Source: Planctomycetota bacterium
GTDB taxonomy: Bacteria; Planctomycetota; Planctomycetia; Pirellulales; Pirellulaceae
Direction of reading: 5' to 3'
NCBI GenBank assembly: GCA_014238905.1
Contig: JABAAE010000010.1
Coordinates: 170,153-234,152 of the forward strand
Length of the DNA: 64,000 bases
Below the pieces are notes generated by a model that had not been told where the DNA came from, searched no databases, and saw only the letters and a list, made by a program, of their open reading frames with translations. The position numbers and the translations under genes were made by a program. Numbering within the stretch: the first letter of the stretch is position 1; each line of letters begins with the position of its first letter. Below, piece by piece: positions 47,744-55,527 of this stretch.

Positions 47744-48040
47744 CTACAGGGACTCATTTAAAATGGGCTGGCTCAATTCACCCACCATTCTTCCGTATTT
47801 CTGCTGTGATTCAGGCGATCCATAAGCGTTAACAATGAAGTCCCGTCCGATCAGTCCAACGACGGCGGAGAACGTGACGTTGCCCTTGTCACAGGATGCC
47901 TTTTTACGGAGTTTGGGGATGGTGTTTTTCGTTTCGGCTCTCTCCAAAAGGCAAAAAAGGAAAAATTTCCTTTGCTTGGCCGCATAGCCTTGGAAGGCTA
48001 GTCGCGCAGAAAGCCTTTCAGCAGACAAAAATGAGTCCAA
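47744..48040 (-). pseudogene. remnant of a tyrosine-recombinase/integrase N-terminal domain
   Basis: The frame contains 'PKLRKKASCDKGNVTFSAV' then 'VGLIGRDFIVNAYGSPESQQ', which follows the N-terminal pattern of planctomycete integrases (P-x-Y-R-K-H-x-A-S-G-x-A-V-V-x-L-x-G-R-D-F-Y-L-G-x-Y-G-S-x-x-S-x-x-x-Y). Only this N-terminal SAM-like arm is left; no catalytic R-H-R-Y region follows. It lies in an otherwise gene-poor 700-bp gap (47688-48403) and probably marks the left side of the accessory region. Confidence 0.6.
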
Positions 48041-48403
48041 CTCGTAGTGGGCGATGAGGGACTCGAATCAGGGCCTTCTTCCTCGACGTTCACTCATTTT
48101 CTGGAAGATCGCAACGCGCCATCCGACGCATTCACGGTCGATGATCCGCAGCTGCTGTTACTCATCCAGCTGGTCGGTTAGTGACTACTTGGCCGCTGGC
48201 GGTGTGGGCTCGGGTTCTGCCTTAACGCTGCCTTTTTTCAATAAATAACGTGCGTGCTGTCGGTGCTTTTGGCATACTTGGAGGGTGTTAAATTAGTGGC
48301 AGCTCACCATCTATAACGCCGGCCCAAGGAACGACATGACAACCTGCATGGACCTAAACGTTTCCCTGTTCCTCCTGAAAAAACTGTTTCAAGGCGCGAA
48401 GTG

Positions 48404-48769
48404 ATGGTGAACCCACCCGGCCCCGCATCGAATGCAGACCCCAGTCAGAAACCTTTGGCTGAAGTGGTCGATTCAGCATCCACGTCGAGCAGTATGCTTC
48501 GGCTGGGTCTCCCGGCCATAATCAGCCTCATTCCGTTACTGACTCTGGTGGGATTCGCGATCATGGATTCCAGTGATGTCGGACTCGTAGGCAATGTCGG
48601 ACTCGTCGAGTTTTTTGGCGGTGTATTCTATGGGATAATTTTGGTCTCATTGCTGTCACAGGCAACGGAGAAGGGACGCCGAAGCACTTTAGTTTTCTAT
48701 TGGATCTGTTGGCTGTTGTGGATGTGTTTTTCAGGATTGACAGTGCTGGGAGCATTAGCGTCTGTGTAG
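48404..48769 (+). CDS. three-helix membrane protein of unknown function
   Basis: 121 aa from the ATG at 48404 (an in-frame GTG lies just before). A polar, Pro/Ser-rich N-terminus (~1-30) is followed by three hydrophobic helices: LPAIISLIPLLTLVGFAIM (~36-54), FFGGVFYGIILVSLL (~67-82) and 'FYWICWLLWMCFSG' with 'LTVLGALASV' (~97-120). No motif was recognised. An AAGG upstream could act as ribosome-binding site. The duplicated lipoprotein leader begins 87 bp after its stop. Confidence 0.6.
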   Translation: MVNPPGPASNADPSQKPLAEVVDSASTSSSMLRLGLPAIISLIPLLTLVGFAIMDSSDVGLVGNVGLVEFFGGVFYGIILVSLLSQATEKGRRSTLVFYWICWLLWMCFSGLTVLGALASV

Positions 48770-48855
48770 GCAGTCCAAGGACATGCCAGGCGGCCCGGCG
48801 GTGGATCTTTGGCAGAGGTCAGCCCGCAGCAAAAGGATGAGCTCATCAGGCTGGG

Positions 48856-49138
48856 CCAGCGGTTGGCATCGACCAGCGGGGACCAGGATGAATCCTTCTT
48901 CCAATCGACGGCTGGGGCACCACACAGCCAATCACTTGGCTCCCAGATCTTTACCCGACCCCCACGGGGCTGATTTAGTCGGCACCCAATAGATAGTTGT
49001 CGGCTGTGGAATATTTGGAAAAGGATTTCTGCGGTCCCAAAGCGGCAGCGATTCCTGATAAGATGAAAGCGTGCCCCTGTAGGAGAGACTCCATGCATCG
49101 ATTTCTGATACTGATTGTTTTGTTTGCTGCCGGATGTG
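48856..49138 (+). repeat. duplicated lipoprotein leader, copy 1
   Basis: About 283 bp that reappear at 54504-54785 in the same orientation with strong similarity (shared blocks include gcggttggcatcgaccagc, tttacccgacccccacgggg and taggagagactccatgcatc). It spans the upstream region, ribosome-binding site and signal-peptide codons of the lipoprotein gene at 49093. Confidence 0.9.
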
Positions 49139-50256
49139 GCGGCAGCTCTAAAAATGAAAATGCGAAGTCCGAACAAAAATCGAGCACCAAGAAGACTGAG
49201 CTGACTGCCTCAACGCCCGAAGAATTCGCACAATCCATCGTGACGCTCTTGGCCGCGAACGATCCGAATCAATTTGTTGGGTTTGCTTATCTCGGCAAGA
49301 AGGAACTACTGGCTTTTATTCCAAAAATGATCCCCGCAGATCGGCTGGACAAAGTCACCGAACAAATCGAGACTGATTTTGAGCTGCACCTAAAAGACAA
49401 TAGGGATTGTTTTGCCGAGGTCAGAAATGAACTGGCAGGAAATGGCTGTGACTGGAATCAAGCCGAGTTTGTACGTGCGGAATACGAAATAAGAAAACAA
49501 AACGAATTCTCTGCAACGTTTATGGAGGTGACCCTTTCTGCTGGTGCCCAGACTTATCAATTCGTCGTGCGTGATTGCATATTGGTGAATGGTCGCTGGT
49601 TTACTTTTGAAGGGATTCGCGCAGTAACGAAAGAACGGGTGGATGCTCCAAAAGCGAAAGCCGAACAAAGTGATCACGATCATGGCGAAGAAAGTGACCA
49701 CGGTCATGGTGCAGCTGAAAAAAAAAGCAGTCCAAGACAACCCCGTGCTGAGAACGTTGCTCAAGAGCGAAAACTTAAGAAACTGACTGCCGAGGAGGTC
49801 GCGAGTCTATTGGCGGAGGAGATTGGTCGTTGGAAAGTTACCGGGAAGAACATGCCCGTGGGCGGCGAGGTGGAACCTTTTGACGATATGATGGAGGCTC
49901 AGTGGATGGTAAAGGGCAAATCCATAGAGGTCACTTTTAGTCCATTGATCAACGGGGAGAGAGTTCCTTTTGTCGGGCACAAGGAATACGATCCTCACGA
50001 GGGCGTCTTCATATGGCGCAGCAAGGGTGAAGGGCTGCCTGAGACTGTCTCCCGAGAACGGTACGATCCGGCCACCAAGATCTATCGGGCAAGGAATATT
50101 CACCCCGACGGCGCCAAGGAAACCACCACATTTAAAAGGGTCAGCAAGAACAAAAGTCTTTTTACAACGCAGGTCGAAATGGATGGTAAGGTCGTTTTTT
50201 CTCGCGAAGCCGTTTTTACACGGTTGCCTGAAACCGCAGAGGGTGAAAAGAATTGA
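49093..50256 (+). CDS. lipoprotein with His-rich linker
   Basis: 387 aa from the ATG at 49093 (AGGAGA ribosome-binding site). The lipoprotein signal is clean (MHRFLILIVLFAAGC). Residues ~15-35 are a Lys/Ser linker. An N-terminal domain follows (~40-185), then a His/Asp-rich stretch 'QSDHDHGEESDHGHGAAE' (~195-212), a typical metal-sequestering linker, and a C-terminal beta-rich domain (~235-380, 'LLAEEIGRWKVTGKNMPVGG', 'MEAQWMVKGKSIEVTFSPLI') resembling the DUF1579/TIGR03067-like lipocalin-type domains of planctomycetes. Zinc, copper or nickel binding by the His stretch is inference. Pieces of a paralogue of this gene lie at 52.74 kb (3' end) and 54.50 kb (5' end). Confidence 0.82.
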   Translation: MHRFLILIVLFAAGCGGSSKNENAKSEQKSSTKKTELTASTPEEFAQSIVTLLAANDPNQFVGFAYLGKKELLAFIPKMIPADRLDKVTEQIETDFELHLKDNRDCFAEVRNELAGNGCDWNQAEFVRAEYEIRKQNEFSATFMEVTLSAGAQTYQFVVRDCILVNGRWFTFEGIRAVTKERVDAPKAKAEQSDHDHGEESDHGHGAAEKKSSPRQPRAENVAQERKLKKLTAEEVASLLAEEIGRWKVTGKNMPVGGEVEPFDDMMEAQWMVKGKSIEVTFSPLINGERVPFVGHKEYDPHEGVFIWRSKGEGLPETVSRERYDPATKIYRARNIHPDGAKETTTFKRVSKNKSLFTTQVEMDGKVVFSREAVFTRLPETAEGEKN

Positions 50257-50396
50257 TGAACATTTTTATATTTGCCTGAACCGAATAGGTAGGTAACCGG
50301 CAGGTAGGTCGCTGGGTAGCAGTCCATCGATAGCGATCCAACATCATCAGATCGTGCAGAAGTCTGATTGACAGACCGTCCTGGAATCACCCCCGC
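50202..50396 (+). repeat. duplicated lipoprotein 3' end and flank, copy 1
   Basis: The last codons of the His-rich lipoprotein gene and ~140 bp downstream are repeated at 52744-52947 (shared blocks gcgaagccgtttttacacgg, tgatgaacatttttatattt, ctggaatcac). The remainder of the gap to 50594 holds only a 2 x 20-bp repeat. Confidence 0.88.
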
Positions 50397-50554
50397 GAGG
50401 TGAATGCGAGGTACGGAATCTATCGCTGTTGTCTGTGGAGATGCTGAATTGTCAAACGGCCGTCGAACCGACGTCGGAATTGATGAAATGCTAGACTCAT
50501 TGGTCTTCCAGTTTTTCATTTATTAGCGATCGCGAAGACAGGAATTGCTCTTTC

Positions 50555-50590
50555 GTATTTGCTAAAGTGCATCTGTATTTGCTAAAGTAC
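50555..50590. repeat. 2-copy 20-bp-period repeat at a start codon
   Basis: gtatttgctaaagt occurs at 50555 and again at 50575. The second copy ends seven bases before the ATG of the zinc-ribbon gene, in the position where a ribosome-binding site would lie. Confidence 0.75.
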
Positions 50591-50594
50591 CGCC

Positions 50595-51833
50595 ATGGCA
50601 AAAAAGAAAAAACAAAACCCGGTAGCCGTCGAACGCGATCAGCTGACGAAAGTTGCAAGACGCGTCGAATGCCCTGTCTGTTCATCGGATTTATTAACAG
50701 AGTTTGACGATTTAAAAAATGAAATCGTCACGCTACCGAATTTCTGTTCCGGTTGTGGTTCAAAAATCCTTAGTAATTGCCCAGGCTGTAATCACACATT
50801 TAGAGAGCTGACGAGATTTTGTAGCGAGTGTGGAGCGAAAGTGTATGGCAACACTCAACCAGAGACTCATTCCAAAACCGAATCGACTTCCAGTAACCAA
50901 GCGGATGCTGAAAATATGCTGGCGAGATGTCGCAATGGAATCCCGGTTGCGCGTCGAGTAATCAGAGAGATGTTTCTGGTTATGGTGCGACTAAACCCTG
51001 CGAACCGTTCGGCCCATATCTTTTGCGATGCTGTCAGTCATATCACGGAGACGACAAGTCGTCCAGAAATTGCTGATATCGTGGGGACGGCTTTAAATGA
51101 AGCGGACCTTTCTGAAGCACAAGCAGACCTGAAATCGAGTCATGAAGCTATCTGGCAAATGGCAAATGATATTTCGGTAATCGAAATCCTGGAAAGGAAG
51201 TTTCCAACCTACCTTCAATTCATCAAGGGGCACGAGTGGATTGATTCGCCAGAAACAATTAGGGAAGCATTCGCAGATCGCATGTATCGTCAGGTTACAC
51301 TTCACACGCTCGAGCTTGCAACCATTGAGGAGCATTACAGGCAATTGGTCGAGTTTTATCCGCGGTACCAAGAGGTAATGAACCGTAGTGGTTTTTTGAA
51401 CGGCTTGGTCGCATTTTCGGCAGGATTTTTTGGGGGTAATTTGGGTGTGGCTGGAGCCGAGATGTGGGCCAACTGGCAGGGGAAGAATGATCAAGAGTTT
51501 TTGGATATTTATGGTCGTGCTGTCGATGATTTTACAAACGCTGCATTTTCATTTACTCAAAAGACAGAAGAGGCCGTGCAATCGGTTGTGGAGCAATTTG
51601 CGGATGATTATGTCTCGTCGACGAAACTAATCTACGACGGATTGGAGAAGGCGATGCAATCTGGCCATAACATCCTCCCTGTTTGCGAAGCTCTTTTCTA
51701 CGTGGATGACCCCCTTGAAGCAGAGGGTGCCGAGTTTCTTGAATTGGTTATTCAGAACCTGAAAGAAGAGGGACTCACAGCATCGGAAGAACGCGAGCTT
51801 CGAGCTGGTTTAAAACCAAAACCCGAACATTAG
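50595..51833 (+). CDS. double zinc-ribbon protein with helical C-terminal domain
   Basis: 412 aa. The N-terminal ~90 residues hold a zinc-ribbon array: CPVC (~24-27) paired with CSGC, then CPGC (~62) paired with CSEC ('RFCSECGAKVYGN'), like the DZR-type ribbons of bacterial regulatory and secretion-linked proteins. A Ser/Thr/Glu linker (~95-115) leads to a long alpha-helical domain (115-400). Near residue 275 it contains one hydrophobic Gly-rich stretch (FLNGLVAFSAGFFGGNLGVA) that could be a membrane insertion or amphipathic segment. No signal peptide or catalytic motif. Base composition is AT-richer by eye than the core genes. Its place in the accessory region suggests horizontal origin. Function unknown. 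Confidence 0.75.
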   Translation: MAKKKKQNPVAVERDQLTKVARRVECPVCSSDLLTEFDDLKNEIVTLPNFCSGCGSKILSNCPGCNHTFRELTRFCSECGAKVYGNTQPETHSKTESTSSNQADAENMLARCRNGIPVARRVIREMFLVMVRLNPANRSAHIFCDAVSHITETTSRPEIADIVGTALNEADLSEAQADLKSSHEAIWQMANDISVIEILERKFPTYLQFIKGHEWIDSPETIREAFADRMYRQVTLHTLELATIEEHYRQLVEFYPRYQEVMNRSGFLNGLVAFSAGFFGGNLGVAGAEMWANWQGKNDQEFLDIYGRAVDDFTNAAFSFTQKTEEAVQSVVEQFADDYVSSTKLIYDGLEKAMQSGHNILPVCEALFYVDDPLEAEGAEFLELVIQNLKEEGLTASEERELRAGLKPKPEH

Positions 51834-52063
51834 GATTTCGAGATTTGATAAAATCCTGATGAAACCAGATCGACAAATAAAATAACAATATAGTCACACG
51901 AGGCCTACCCAGCTAAACAGCGTTTACGATAGGAACGATCGTTTTTATCAGCAGGCAGTTGAGGATGGGGAAACGAAGCTCAACCCGTTCAAGGTCAGGG
52001 GGTTTATCTTTTACCCGGACTGCAGCGGAAAAGTCATGCGTTGAGCAGAACGTAGTAAACAAT
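51834..52063. other. intergenic region with a short unexplained frame
   Basis: Between the zinc-ribbon gene and the terminator of the minus-strand lipoprotein gene. A frame of ~45 codons (51888-52044, plus strand) encodes 'DRFYQQAVEDGETKLNPF' and reads like the C-terminus of a lost gene, but I cannot name it. Confidence 0.3.
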
Positions 52064-52093
52064 GTAAAGCCCCGATGGAAATCAGGGCTTTAC
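52064..52093 (-). terminator. hairpin terminator
   Basis: Perfect 9-bp stem gtaaagccc / gggctttac with a 12-base loop, 26 bp past the stop of the minus-strand lipoprotein gene. On that strand it is followed by attgttt, a moderate T-run. Confidence 0.65.
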
Positions 52094-52119
52094 GTTTCGG
52101 GACTTCTTCAGAGAGGAAC

Positions 52120-52656
52120 TTATCTGTCTTGAGGAATGTTGCTATCGCGAGTCCTCAGGATAATTCGATCTGAAAAGTTTCGATTACCTTTTTCAATCCA
52201 TTCATCAATTGGATTTGCGAAGAGGTTCGGTCTCTCATCGTAGGAAGGTAAAACCTGACCCGTATTTGACATCACTACTCGCACCTGACACATACTGTCG
52301 GATAAATCCAGCCACTCCCAATATCGTTCAGGAATCTGAACTTCACCGGCATTCCAGTAATAAAATTTATCCGAGCCTGTTTCGGCTTGAAATGGAGCAA
52401 ATCCGGTTGAAACGCCCCATCCCCCAGAACGTGTCCTCGCAATAGTCTTCCAACTGTCCCGGCGAAAATCGTAGGCCTGGACTTCAAGAGGTTCATTTGC
52501 GAAGGGAACCCAGCCGCTAAATCGTGTGATTTGAGGATCAAATCCATCTTCCCGGTCGTTGAGATTAACCCGATGAAAATTCAATGGCTCAACAACACAG
52601 CCAACTTGAAAAGCGGTAAATACAATCAACGGCAGTGTAATCAATAGACGGTGCAT
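52120..52656 (-). CDS. lipoprotein of unknown function
   Basis: 178 aa from the ATG at 52656, chosen for its signal peptide (MHRLLITLPLIVFTAFQVGC, lipobox QVGC) and AAAGGGA upstream; the frame continues 26 codons further without a start signal. The mature part has no known motif. It contains 'RFSGWVPFANEPLEVQAYDF' and 'GEVQIPERYWEWLDLSDSMC', suggesting a small beta-sandwich. It starts with the same MHR residues as the His-rich lipoproteins nearby, but the body is unrelated. A hairpin terminator follows. Confidence 0.75.
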   Translation of the reverse strand: MHRLLITLPLIVFTAFQVGCVVEPLNFHRVNLNDREDGFDPQITRFSGWVPFANEPLEVQAYDFRRDSWKTIARTRSGGWGVSTGFAPFQAETGSDKFYYWNAGEVQIPERYWEWLDLSDSMCQVRVVMSNTGQVLPSYDERPNLFANPIDEWIEKGNRNFSDRIILRTRDSNIPQDR

Positions 52657-52743
52657 GTTTTCCCTTTCAGAAAGAAGAAGCTTGTGAACAAAGAGACCAC
52701 TGCTAAGGGATTCGATGAGCCGCCAATTTTGCACCCAAATTCT

Positions 52744-52947
52744 TTTTTTTTTGCGAAGCCGTTTTTACACGGTTGCTTGACACCGAAAAGGGTGAAAAAA
52801 AGGTGATGAACATTTTTATATTTGCCTGAGGCGAATAGGTCGGTCACTGGTAGGTAGGTCACTGGGTAACCGCCAATTGGTAGTAATCCAACACCGCCAG
52901 ATGGTGCAGGAGACTGATTGACAGAACGCCCTGGAATCACACCCGCC
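52744..52947 (+). repeat. detached 3' end of a lipoprotein paralogue
   Basis: Matches 50202-50396. The reading frame is still visible (CEAVFTRLLDTEKGEKK, against REAVFTRLPETAEGEKN in the intact gene), but nothing upstream belongs to it. The rest of the gap between 52657 and 53567 (~900 bp) holds no supported gene; one ~50-bp segment at 53438-53486 recurs at 55763-55812. Confidence 0.85.
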
Positions 52948-53567
52948 ATAGCCGCACCAAAACCCGGCCCTGTCTCCGCCTGAAACTTGGAAATGGGCAG
53001 GCACCAGTTACTAGGGCAATGGAAGCACCACGCTAACAATTGGACCAATTACCTACGCCACCAACAATTCATCCCGTCTCTGTGGCCGCTATGGATGATT
53101 AGGAGATCCCGTTCTATGGACCTAGTCTGCGATCGGTCGAGGAACCGGCAGAATTGGGTGTGCAGTTTGGTGTGCATAACTTCGGGGCGTTGCGAATTGG
53201 GGGCATTTTTCGCTACAGATTGCATTAATTGGTGAACAGAAATCGGATCGATTTCACCAACAAAATCCTGCGGTCGATCAGGCGTAAAGTACAAACTGTT
53301 CAGCCTGACAATCGTTCGCCTCGTTGCTGTTGTCACACAAGCTTATTAGGAATGCAGAGAGAGATTCTTTCACACTATGGGGGGGGATTGCTTATAAGGA
53401 AAAAGGGGGTGCTCCACTAGAATTCAAGGCTTCATCTAAGCAAAATAAGACAGCTAAACCAGTCCAATTAGATTCACAACGATCACTTAAAGTTCTTCAG
53501 TATCTCCAGTTCGCCTGACGCCTGTGGCATTTGCTTTTAAGAGCCATGGCAGGCGTATGTGTTAAGT

Positions 53568-54395
53568 TCAATCGGCTATGTCCTCTTTTTTAACGAAGTA
53601 AAATCCGATTCCAGCACCAACAGAAAATCCAGCCCAGACATAATGAAAGCCGTATGCATCAAAGAACTGCAGGAATGCAATTGATGCTGCCTTCATCTCC
53701 CAAAGTCTAAAACTCTCTTCTATTACGTCGGCCCGCTCTAAACTCTCTGCACTGCCCCACCCTAAAGACCACCCAAGCAACATGGCGACGAGCATTGCCA
53801 AAACAATAATACCGGGGTTAATAGCAAGGTAGAGAATTTTGGCATTCGTTTGCTGCCTAAAATTTTCATAGCATTTGCTGAAATTAATCCAAACACACCA
53901 AGCAACGCCAGCTGAAATCGGAAGGGTCACTATTAGTACGTTTCCTAGTACATGAGCAGTTGCTGGGCCTGCACGGTCAAGATCTTGTAGAATTACCCAA
54001 AAATCACCAAACAGAAAACAATACGCAACAAAAACAGAAAGCCAAAGCCATGCTTGAGCTTCTTTCTCCCACTCTTTGGGGCTTAGTCGCCTTTTTTTTC
54101 TTTTGCCCTCATCATTTAACTGCTGTAAATAATGGTGGCCATCTGACGTAATCGACCACTTGCCGTCGTCGGATAGAGAAATAAGTCCCGCATCACGCAA
54201 ATGGTATTTTGCTCTGGCAAACCTCTTCTCTATGACGGTTTTACCTGAGGTATTACGCTGGTCTCTTTCTTGCACCGAAAGAGACAATGCAATAGAAACA
54301 TGTTCGCAAATCTCTTCTTCGGTTTTGCTTTCGCCATTTTCTAGCGCAGACAAGAGTGGAATCAAGTAGGGTTGATAGTTTTTTGGCAAACTCAT
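53568..54395 (-). CDS. Mrr_N winged-helix domain fused to a membrane domain
   Basis: 275 aa. Residues 1-92 match the N-terminal winged helix of Mrr restriction proteins (Mrr_N): 'YQPYLIPLLSALENGESKTE', 'EEICEHVSIALSLSVQERDQ', 'FARAKYHLRDAGLIS', 'GKWSITSDGHHYL'. In place of the Mrr_cat nuclease domain, a basic hinge (KRKKRRLSPKEWE) leads to four transmembrane helices: WLWLSVFVAYCFLFGDFWVI (~116-135), VLGNVLIVTLPISAGVAWCV (~148-167), YLAINPGIIVLAMLVAMLLG (~187-206), and 'FLQFFDAYGFHYVWAGFSVGAGIGFYF' (~240-266). The winged helix would bind DNA at the inner membrane face. A defence or membrane-effector role is inference from Mrr context and accessory location. No nuclease residues (D-QxK) are present. 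Confidence 0.72.
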   Translation of the reverse strand: MSLPKNYQPYLIPLLSALENGESKTEEEICEHVSIALSLSVQERDQRNTSGKTVIEKRFARAKYHLRDAGLISLSDDGKWSITSDGHHYLQQLNDEGKRKKRRLSPKEWEKEAQAWLWLSVFVAYCFLFGDFWVILQDLDRAGPATAHVLGNVLIVTLPISAGVAWCVWINFSKCYENFRQQTNAKILYLAINPGIIVLAMLVAMLLGWSLGWGSAESLERADVIEESFRLWEMKAASIAFLQFFDAYGFHYVWAGFSVGAGIGFYFVKKEDIAD

Positions 54396-54503
54396 CTTGG
54401 GATCGGGGCCATGGAAAAATTAACTTTCAAAAGTCTGATGAGGAAATTAACAACGATCAAGGCACGCAGCCTAACTCATCCAGTATCGGTCGTCAATTTT
54501 CCA

Positions 54504-54785
54504 CCAGCGGTTGGCATCGACCAGCACGGAGCAGGATGAATTCTCATGATGATGGACGGCTGGGGCCCCATACAGCCAATCACTTGGCTTCCGAAATCTT
54601 TACCCGACCCCCACGGGGTGAATGCGCAGTACCTAATATATAGCGGGCGTCTGTGGAGGGGGCAGAACGGGTTTTCTGCGTTCCCAAAGCAGTAGCGGTT
54701 CCTGATGAGATGAAGGTCTTGCACCTGTAGGAGAGACTCCATGCATCGATTTCTGATTCTGATTGTCTTGTTTGCTGCTGGGTGC
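54504..54785 (+). repeat. duplicated lipoprotein leader, copy 2
   Basis: Same-orientation copy of 48856-49138, including the ribosome-binding site and signal-peptide codons. Similarity stops right after the lipobox Cys codon. Confidence 0.9.
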
Positions 54786-54800
54786 AAAGAAGTGATATAG
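54741..54800 (+). pseudogene. truncated lipoprotein: signal peptide only
   Basis: A 19-codon frame, MHRFLILIVLFAAGCKEVI, identical through the lipobox Cys (AAGC) to the start of the intact gene at 49093, then a stop. The ribosome-binding site (taggagaga) is kept. It is either a relic of a deleted paralogue or an expressed micro-lipopeptide; the former is more likely. Confidence 0.75.
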
Positions 54801-54897
54801 TGGGGAGCAGAGATGTTGTGATCATTGGAGTGATCTAACTAATTAGGACCCAATACGCTGCCTGGTCTGGGAGTCGAAATCAATGAAGGAAAGCAAA

Positions 54898-55176
54898 ATG
54901 AAATCAATTCACATACTGGCAATTTGTGCCGCGATTTTTTTGGTCGGCTGTGGCGGCAAGGACTCAGAAATTAAGAAAAACTGGGACCTCTACAAGTCTG
55001 GTATCGCTGCTAGTGAAGCAGAAAAGTATGACGAAGCAGACGAGAAGTTAAAAGCCGCACTGAAAGATATCGATAGTCTCATCAAAAAGTATCCTAATGA
55101 AAAAGTTCTCAAACAAAGGAAGGGGCTCATCAAGATTGGTATCTCTACCAATTCCGGCTTTAAAAACCTAAATTAA
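54898..55176 (+). CDS. small lipoprotein
   Basis: 92 aa from the ATG at 54898, preceded by AAGGAAAG; an in-frame ATG five codons upstream overlaps that site. The signal MKSIHILAICAAIFLVGC (lipobox LVGC) closely resembles that of the minus-strand lipoprotein at 56286 (MKSIHTLAICSVLLM). The mature part is a short helical, Lys/Glu/Asp-rich segment ('AEKYDEADEKLKAALKDIDS') with TPR-like character. The stop is immediately followed, in the same frame, by the integrase C-terminal remnant, so a fusion break point may lie here. Function unknown. Confidence 0.7.
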   Translation: MKSIHILAICAAIFLVGCGGKDSEIKKNWDLYKSGIAASEAEKYDEADEKLKAALKDIDSLIKKYPNEKVLKQRKGLIKIGISTNSGFKNLN

Positions 55177-55200
55177 AATGAAGAATTGAATTGGCGTAAC

Positions 55201-55362
55201 GTGAAGGTGGATGAATATGGCCTTCGTAAGGCCTGTCAGTGGGCAGGAAACAGTGCGGCAACGGCCATGAAAAACGATGCCTTGATCCGCCGTGAAGATT
55301 TCATGGATCATGGCTCCCACCGCGGCCTAAAAGTTGACGCCAAATCCGACGCTATCATTTGA
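55201..55362 (+). pseudogene. C-terminal remnant of a tyrosine recombinase
   Basis: The frame reads 'GLRKACQWAGNSAATAMKND' then 'ALIRREDFMD' and 'GLKVDAKSDA', which follows the last ~50 residues of phage-type integrases (A-x-W-x-G-N-S-x-x-x-A-M-K-H-Y-x-x-V-x-x-x-D-F, then a tail ending K-S-D-A). At the position of the catalytic Tyr it has Asp (MKND for MKHY), so it is dead even as a domain. The tRNA-derived att-like site lies 112 bp downstream, the normal place for an integrase. Confidence 0.65.
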
Positions 55363-55431
55363 TTTGATGCCGAAACGGGCGCTGAACCGGCGAGCACCCA
55401 CAAGCATGACAATACAGGAAACCCAATAAAA

Positions 55432-55470
55432 AACGCATTCGGCGCTAAAATACGGGAATCCGAATGCGTT
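55432..55470 (-). terminator. rho-independent terminator beside the tRNA fragment
   Basis: Perfect 11-bp inverted repeat aacgcattcgg / ccgaatgcgtt with a 17-base loop, followed on the minus strand by TTTTTT. It sits directly downstream of the partial tRNA-Leu copy (minus orientation), as a tRNA terminator would. Confidence 0.8.
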
Positions 55471-55474
55471 CTAA

Positions 55475-55527
55475 TAGGCGAGACAGGAATCGAACCTGCA
55501 CGGGTTACCTCACTGGATCCTAAATCC
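55475..55527 (-). repeat. partial tRNA-Leu copy (att-like direct repeat)
   Basis: 53 bp identical, except for one base, to 56977-57029, the anticodon-loop-to-3'-end half of the intact tRNA-Leu gene. A duplicated tRNA 3' half beside an integrase remnant is the usual mark of site-specific integration. Nothing is left of the 5' half of the tRNA. Confidence 0.9.

Noticed and set aside
53049..53336. 95-codon minus-strand frame between the lipoprotein fragment and the Mrr_N gene
   Set aside because: No start signal or motif; a plus-strand reading of the same DNA looks equally protein-like but is interrupted by stops, so it is left as possible debris.
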